This document shows, piece after piece, positions 6,407 through 10,074 of a stretch of DNA of 10,074 nucleotides. Made by a program: the position numbers and the translations under genes. Location of the stretch: assembly GCA_029777145.1 (NCBI GenBank), contig JAKOSS010000683.1:1-10074 (forward strand), given 5' to 3'. Origin of the DNA: Acidobacteriota bacterium. Its GTDB lineage: Bacteria; Acidobacteriota; Blastocatellia; Pyrinomonadales; Pyrinomonadaceae. Below the pieces are notes generated by a model, which did no database searches, had not been told where the DNA came from, and saw nothing but the letters and a program-made list of their open reading frames with translations. The first letter of the stretch is position 1; each line of letters begins with the position of its first letter.

Positions 6407-7305
6407 TGATGAGAACGACCAGGTATTTGCTTTTGATTCTGGCGGCGATCGCGCTGATCGGATGCGGCCGGACGTCGCCGGAGAATAACGGCCCCGGAAA
6501 GAGCGTCGACGCCTCGCGGATCGTCGTCGTCGGAACGTCGTTGGCCGAAACGGTACTCGCGCTCGGCGCGGCAGACCGAGTCGTCGGGGTCGACAATCCG
6601 AGCACTGAGTATCTTCCCGAGTTCTCGTCGAAGGCGAAGGTCGGCGCCCGCACGACGCTCAACGCCGAAGGCATCCTTTCGCTGAATCCGACGGTCGTGA
6701 TCCTGACTTCCGATTGCGGTCCGCCGCAGGTCATCGAACAGCTTCGCGCCGCGGGCAAGACCGTCGTCAGTCTCTCCCCGAATTACACGGTCGATGAAGT
6801 TAAAACGCGGACGACGGCGATCGCCGCGATGCTTGGCCTCGCCGACAAGGGAGCGGAGATCAACCGTTCGATCGACGCGGACCTCGAAGCCGCGCGATCA
6901 TTGCTCGCGAACAAGAAATCGACACCGAAAGTGATGTTCGTCGGGCGCGGCCCGAATATGCCGAACGCGACGATGAGCGGAACCGGAACGACGATCGACG
7001 AAATGATCCGGCTCGCGGGCGGCGAGAATCCGATGAAGGACTTCGCCGGTTTCCGTCCGATGACCGACGAAGCGGTCGTCGCCGCCGCTCCCGAGATCAT
7101 CCTCTTGACCGAAAAGAGTTTTGAACGCGCCGGCGGAATCGACGGCGTCCTTCAGTTTCCCGGTGTCTCGGCCACTCCCGCCGGCCGCGACCGCCGCATC
7201 ATCGCGGTCAGCGACATGTACTTCCAGGGCTTCGGGCCCGGCGTCGGAAAAGCAGTGCGCGAGCTTGCAATAAAGTTCCATCCCGAGCTAAAACCTCAGG
7301 GATGA
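6406..7305 (+). CDS. hmuT: Periplasmic substrate-binding lipoprotein of HmuT type (heme/corrinoid/siderophore family)
   Basis: This 299-residue protein has a lipoprotein signal: hydrophobic 8-18 and lipobox LIGC with Cys20 as lipidated residue. The mature part is a Peripla_BP_2 (PF01497) two-lobe binding protein joined by a long helix near 128-168. Several stretches match HmuT-type hemin-binding proteins as I remember them: VVVGTSLAETVLALGAADRVVGVD (39-63, quoted in part), LNAEGILSLNP, GPPQVIEQLRAAG, PGVSATPAGRDRR and the C-terminal FQGFGPG. The gene overlaps the receptor by one base and the permease by four, so it supplies ligand to the HmuUV-like pair. One point is odd: HmuT proteins usually carry Tyr in VGYxR before LxAEG, and this one has VGAR with Ala81. 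The only His is His292 near the C-terminus. Heme may therefore not be the ligand, and BtuF-like or siderophore binding remains open. Adjacent ATGs at 6406 and 6409 make the first residue uncertain. Confidence 0.85.
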   Translation: MMRTTRYLLLILAAIALIGCGRTSPENNGPGKSVDASRIVVVGTSLAETVLALGAADRVVGVDNPSTEYLPEFSSKAKVGARTTLNAEGILSLNPTVVILTSDCGPPQVIEQLRAAGKTVVSLSPNYTVDEVKTRTTAIAAMLGLADKGAEINRSIDADLEAARSLLANKKSTPKVMFVGRGPNMPNATMSGTGTTIDEMIRLAGGENPMKDFAGFRPMTDEAVVAAAPEIILLTEKSFERAGGIDGVLQFPGVSATPAGRDRRIIAVSDMYFQGFGPGVGKAVRELAIKFHPELKPQG

Positions 7306-8372
7306 CGATCGACGGAAACAAGCTTGCCGCGCGGCGGCGCGTGGTGGTCACGCTGCTCGCGGTCGCGCTTGTCGCCATCGTGCTTCTTTCGGCCGACAAG
7401 GGTGCGGTCGAGATCTCGCAATCGCAGATCGCCGCAATTCTCTTCAACAAACTCGGCCTCAACGTCTCGACTCATTTCACTGCGGAACAGGAAACGACGT
7501 TGCTCGGGATCCGTCTTCCGCGGATCGCGCTCGGACTTCTCGTCGGGCTCGCGCTCGGAACATCCGGGACGGGAATGCAGGGACTTTTCCGCAATCCGCT
7601 GGCGGATCCGGCGCTGATCGGGATCTCAAGCGGAGCCGCGCTCGCCGCGACCGCCGTCGTCGTGATCGGCGATCTGGTTCACCTCAGCGGACCGCCGATC
7701 GTCGGAATGCTTATCTTCCCGACCGCCGCGTTCGGCGGCGCGCTCTTGACCTCGATCGCCGTACAGAGACTCGGAACTTTTGACGGACGGACGTCGGTGA
7801 CGACGCTGCTGCTTGCCGGCATCGCGATCAACGCTCTCGCCCAAAGCGTCTCCGGATTCATAACTTTCTTCGCGACGGACACGCAGATCAGAAGCCTGAC
7901 GTTCTGGAAGCTCGGAAGCCTCGGCGGATCGAGCTGGACGACCGTGGTCGCGATCGCACCTTTCGTGGTCGTTCCGTTTCTTGTGATGCAACGGCTTGCG
8001 CGGCCGATGAACGCGATGCTTCTGGGCGAAGACGAGACGCGTCATTTGGGCTTCAATGTTCAACAGGTGAAGACGATCTGTCTCGTTTGCGTCTCGCTTG
8101 CCGTCGGTGCGAGCGTCGCGTTCACCGGCCTGATCGCGTTCGTCGGATTGATCGTTCCGCATCTATTGCGGCTGGCGATCGGACCCGATCACCGATTCCT
8201 TTTGCCGGCGTCGGCGATCCTCGGCGCGCTCATGCTCGCGGCGGCGGATCTGATCGCCCGGACGGTCGTCGCGCCGGCCGAGCTCCCGATCGGAGTGCTG
8301 ACGGCGTTTGTCGGTGCGCCGTTCTTCATCTGGCTCTTGCTGCGGGATCGTGAACGGAGGTTGGCTGCATGA
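7302..8372 (+). CDS. hmuU: FecCD-type ABC permease, HmuU-like
   Basis: This 356-residue polytopic inner-membrane permease belongs to the FecCD/BtuC family (PF01032), whose members have about ten transmembrane helices and work as homodimers. After a basic start (KLAARRR) the first helix is at 14-30. The family signature RLPRIALGLLVGLALG at 71-86 is followed by GMQGLFRNPLADPALIGISS (91-110). The cytoplasmic loop at 241-257 (LGEDETRHLGFNVQQVK) is where the ATPase docks in BtuC. The C-terminal block AFTGLIAFVGLIVPHLLRL (273-291) and ELPIGVLTAFVGAPFFIWLL are near canonical. The start overlaps the hmuT stop by four bases (ATGA), and its own stop overlaps hmuV in the same way. The permease class covers heme, cobalamin and siderophores; the heme-type name comes from the neighbours. 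Confidence 0.92.
   Translation: MTIDGNKLAARRRVVVTLLAVALVAIVLLSADKGAVEISQSQIAAILFNKLGLNVSTHFTAEQETTLLGIRLPRIALGLLVGLALGTSGTGMQGLFRNPLADPALIGISSGAALAATAVVVIGDLVHLSGPPIVGMLIFPTAAFGGALLTSIAVQRLGTFDGRTSVTTLLLAGIAINALAQSVSGFITFFATDTQIRSLTFWKLGSLGGSSWTTVVAIAPFVVVPFLVMQRLARPMNAMLLGEDETRHLGFNVQQVKTICLVCVSLAVGASVAFTGLIAFVGLIVPHLLRLAIGPDHRFLLPASAILGALMLAAADLIARTVVAPAELPIGVLTAFVGAPFFIWLLLRDRERRLAA
8356..8360 (+). promoter_or_regulatory. Strong Shine-Dalgarno GGAGG for hmuV, inside hmuU
   Basis: GGAGG lies eight bases before the hmuV ATG at 8369 and within the last codons of hmuU. Together with the four-base ATGA overlap it supports efficient coupled translation of the ATPase. Confidence 0.65.
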
Positions 8373-9175
8373 TCGAGGCCCGCGACATCACGTATTCGAT
8401 CCGCGACGCGCGGATCCTCGATGGCGTCTCGATCGAAATACGCGACGCCGAGATCGTCGGCGTGCTCGGCGCAAACGGCGCCGGCAAAACGACGCTTCGG
8501 CGCGTCTTGAGCGGCGACATCATTCCCGATCGCGGCGAGGTTACGCTCAACGGAAGATCGCTCGCTTCGTGGGATCTGCGCGAACTCGCCCGAGTCAGGG
8601 CGGTTCTGCCGCAGGAATCGTCACTGAACTTCGCTTTTCGTGTCGAAGACGTCGTGCTCATGGGCCGCAGTCCGCACCTCGAAGGCATGGAAAGCAGCGA
8701 CGACTTTCGGATCGTCCGCGAGGCGCTCGGCCTGGTCGATGGCGCCGGACTCGAAAACCGGCTTTATCCGACGCTTTCCGGCGGCGAACGGCAGCGCGTC
8801 CATCTGGCGCGGGTCCTCGCGCAGATATGGGAGGACGGCGGCGGCCCGAGATTTCTCTTTCTCGACGAACCGACCTCTAACCTCGACCTCCGTCACCAGC
8901 ATGAGGCGCTCGGTGTCGTCCGCGATCTTCGCGGACGCAACATCGGAGCGTTCGTCGTGCTTCACGATCTCAACCTCGCCGCGCGCTACACCGATCGGAT
9001 CCTACTGATGAAGAACGGGCGGACGGTGGCGTTCGGACCGACCCGGCAGGTGCTGAATGCGGACACGATCCGCGAGGTTTTCGACGTCGAGGTCGATCTC
9101 ATCATGCGCTCTGAAACGGAACCGCCGGCCATCATCTGGAAAGATTCCGTCAGACGACCGGCGGCGGGGGATTGA
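8369..9175 (+). CDS. hmuV: ABC transporter ATP-binding protein, HmuV-like
   Basis: This 268-residue ATPase powers the importer. All nucleotide-binding elements are present: Walker A GANGAGKTT (34-42), Q-loop Gln82, signature LSGGE (136-140), Walker B FLFLDE (162-167), D-loop SNLD (170-173) and switch His199. The segment between signature and Walker B, VHLARVLAQIWEDGGGP, is longer than in BtuD or FecE. It matches the HmuV style, where the W followed by a short insert before the Walker B is typical; this is my main reason to prefer a heme-type label. FAFRVEDVVLMGRSPHLEG (88-106) is the usual family region after the Q-loop. The start overlaps hmuU by four bases with a good Shine-Dalgarno. The stop lies 12 bases from the stop of the opposing gene, and I see no convincing terminator there. 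Confidence 0.9.
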   Translation: MIEARDITYSIRDARILDGVSIEIRDAEIVGVLGANGAGKTTLRRVLSGDIIPDRGEVTLNGRSLASWDLRELARVRAVLPQESSLNFAFRVEDVVLMGRSPHLEGMESSDDFRIVREALGLVDGAGLENRLYPTLSGGERQRVHLARVLAQIWEDGGGPRFLFLDEPTSNLDLRHQHEALGVVRDLRGRNIGAFVVLHDLNLAARYTDRILLMKNGRTVAFGPTRQVLNADTIREVFDVEVDLIMRSETEPPAIIWKDSVRRPAAGD

Positions 9176-9187
9176 TTCAGACTCGGG

Positions 9188-10074
9188 CTAGTTCCGGCCC
9201 CAAACTCCGATCCGTTTCTGCACCAACTTCTCGACTTCCATCGGGACGCCTTCGGCGCGTGCCTTGCGGATGAACTCACCGTCGATGTTGAAGATCTTCA
9301 TTTTGACGAGATCCTCGATCGGGACGTTGTTGAATCCTTCGGCGCGGACCTCGGATATGAACTCCGGCGAGATCTTGAAGATGCGCATCTTGACGAGCGA
9401 CTCGAACGGTTCGTTCTGGAAGCCGAGCTGCGCGACCTCGCGGACGAAATCCGCGTCGACCTTGAAGATGCGGGCCTTGACCAGATCCTCGAACGTCAGA
9501 TTCTGAAATCCCGAAGCCTTCATCTCGCTCGCGAACTTGCCGTCGATCTTGAAGATCGCCGCCTTGAACAGATCGTCGACCTCGAGTTTCCCGAAGTTCG
9601 AAGACAGGAGATCGTCGGCAAGCGCGAAGGTGACGTTCAGGATCGCCGCCGCAAAGACGCGGTCGCCGAAGCTGTCGCGATCGTTGTTCTTCGAGTTCGA
9701 AGTTGAGTTCGACTTCTCAAAGTCGAATCCGCGTGATCTCATCCCGGAGACAAACTGCGGATTCGGGTTGAAGGTGAACGTTCCCTCGCCCTTGCCGTTG
9801 TTGAATGCGCCCTGACAGTCGATCGTGCCGGCGTCGCGGACAATGCTGAAGCGGACGTTCGAATTCGCACCGGTGATCTGCGACGACGAAAGTCCCTGAA
9901 GGTCGCTGAGATCGTAGCTCGAACCGAAGCGATTGCGGCCGCGATCGTCGCTCCGCGAGAAATTCAATTGGATCTTGTCCGCTTTCTCGGTGTTGAACTC
10001 GGCGCTCCACTTGCCGCTGACGACGCTCTGGGCGACGATGACGTACTGTCCGATGACGATCACGACGACCGCCA
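9188..10074 (-). CDS. Secreted or membrane-anchored protein with five 29-residue repeats, BlaR1-associated type (5' end outside window)
   Basis: The frame is open to the window edge. The first possible start inside is GTG at 10061-10063, but hydrophobic codons continue upstream, so the gene is taken as 5'-partial; numbering here counts from that GTG. Residues 1-14 are hydrophobic (signal peptide or end of a membrane helix). Residues 17-100 look like a small beta domain with GKWSAEF, DKIQLNFSR, FGSSYDLSDLQGL and RDAGTIDCQGAF. A Ser/Asn/Asp-rich linker follows at 116-130. Residues 131-275 are five in-register 29-residue repeats with pattern DLVKxRIFKIxxEFIxExxAxGFxN; the first (131-159) is strongly diverged, and a stub ends the protein at 276-287. 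From memory, the beta domain and similar repeats with RIHGVTPEFI occur behind M56 domains in acidobacterial BlaR1-like proteins. The function is unknown. It is convergent with hmuV. Confidence 0.8.
   Translation of the reverse strand, partial: AVVVIVIGQYVIVAQSVVSGKWSAEFNTEKADKIQLNFSRSDDRGRNRFGSSYDLSDLQGLSSSQITGANSNVRFSIVRDAGTIDCQGAFNNGKGEGTFTFNPNPQFVSGMRSRGFDFEKSNSTSNSKNNDRDSFGDRVFAAAILNVTFALADDLLSSNFGKLEVDDLFKAAIFKIDGKFASEMKASGFQNLTFEDLVKARIFKVDADFVREVAQLGFQNEPFESLVKMRIFKISPEFISEVRAEGFNNVPIEDLVKMKIFNIDGEFIRKARAEGVPMEVEKLVQKRIGVWGRN
9239..9673 (-). repeat. Five 87-bp coding repeat units (29 residues each)
   Basis: Units of exactly 87 bp run head to tail on the minus strand: 9587-9673 (diverged), 9500-9586, 9413-9499, 9326-9412 and 9239-9325. 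Fixed positions within each unit are Leu/Val 6, Ile 11, Phe/Leu 18 (the first copy is looser) and Phe/Val 27, with Gly 26 in the last four. Identity is clearer in protein than in DNA, so the duplications are old and kept by selection on the fold, probably a helical solenoid. Confidence 0.75.

Noticed and set aside
7626..8162. 178-codon antisense frame within hmuU
   Set aside because: Extreme Arg/Asp/Glu/His composition with no hydrophobic core; it is the mirror of a membrane-protein gene.
9176..9200. GGGC/GCCC pairing near the hmuV end considered as a terminator
   Set aside because: The stem is only four base pairs, lies partly in the opposing gene's last codons, and has no T-run.

Overview
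The window is a GC-rich bacterial segment (about 60% GC by eye) that reads like Acidobacteriota, most likely class Blastocatellia (Pyrinomonadaceae-type). This is an inference from protein style: a PD40 beta-propeller tail, a long Oar-like TonB receptor with an N-terminal carboxypeptidase-regulatory domain, a BlaI/M56 pair, and a secreted 29-residue-repeat protein of the kind I associate with acidobacterial BlaR1-like proteins. I see no insertion sequence, tRNA, rRNA, CRISPR array or phage gene. No gap between genes exceeds 240 bases.

Layout. 1-390 (+): C-terminal end of a beta-propeller protein. 391-496: convergent spacer made almost entirely of heptanucleotide repeats, plus a terminator-like hairpin. 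497-1063 (-): compact DEDDy 3'-5' exonuclease. 1064-1165: divergent spacer with a perfect 11-bp inverted repeat and a second heptanucleotide tract. 1166-1804 (+): YceH/DUF480 protein. 1845-2288 and 2295-3281 (+): BlaI-type repressor and a minimal M56 membrane metallopeptidase, translationally coupled. 3282-3517: 236-base spacer with dyads and a candidate promoter. 3518-9175 (+): four-gene uptake operon with 1-, 4- and 4-base overlaps, encoding an outer-membrane TonB receptor, a lipoprotein binding protein (HmuT-like), a permease (HmuU-like) and an ATPase (HmuV-like). 9188-10074 (-, runs off the window): secreted or anchored protein with five 29-residue repeats.

How it works together. The receptor would bring a ligand across the outer membrane using TonB energy. 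The lipoprotein would pass it to the FecCD-type permease, and the ATPase would drive import. The binding protein and ATPase resemble heme systems best, but the binding protein lacks the Tyr expected for heme ligation and has only one His, so the true ligand is open. The BlaI/M56 pair directly upstream is a plausible sensor-protease/repressor switch for this operon. A dyad overlaps the operon promoter, but the link is unproven.

The most interesting points are the two different heptanucleotide repeat tracts on either side of the exonuclease gene, the apparently leaderless blaI mRNA, the atypical heme-type binding protein paired with an Oar-like receptor, and the repeat protein at the right edge. 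I did not find a clearly new multi-gene system.
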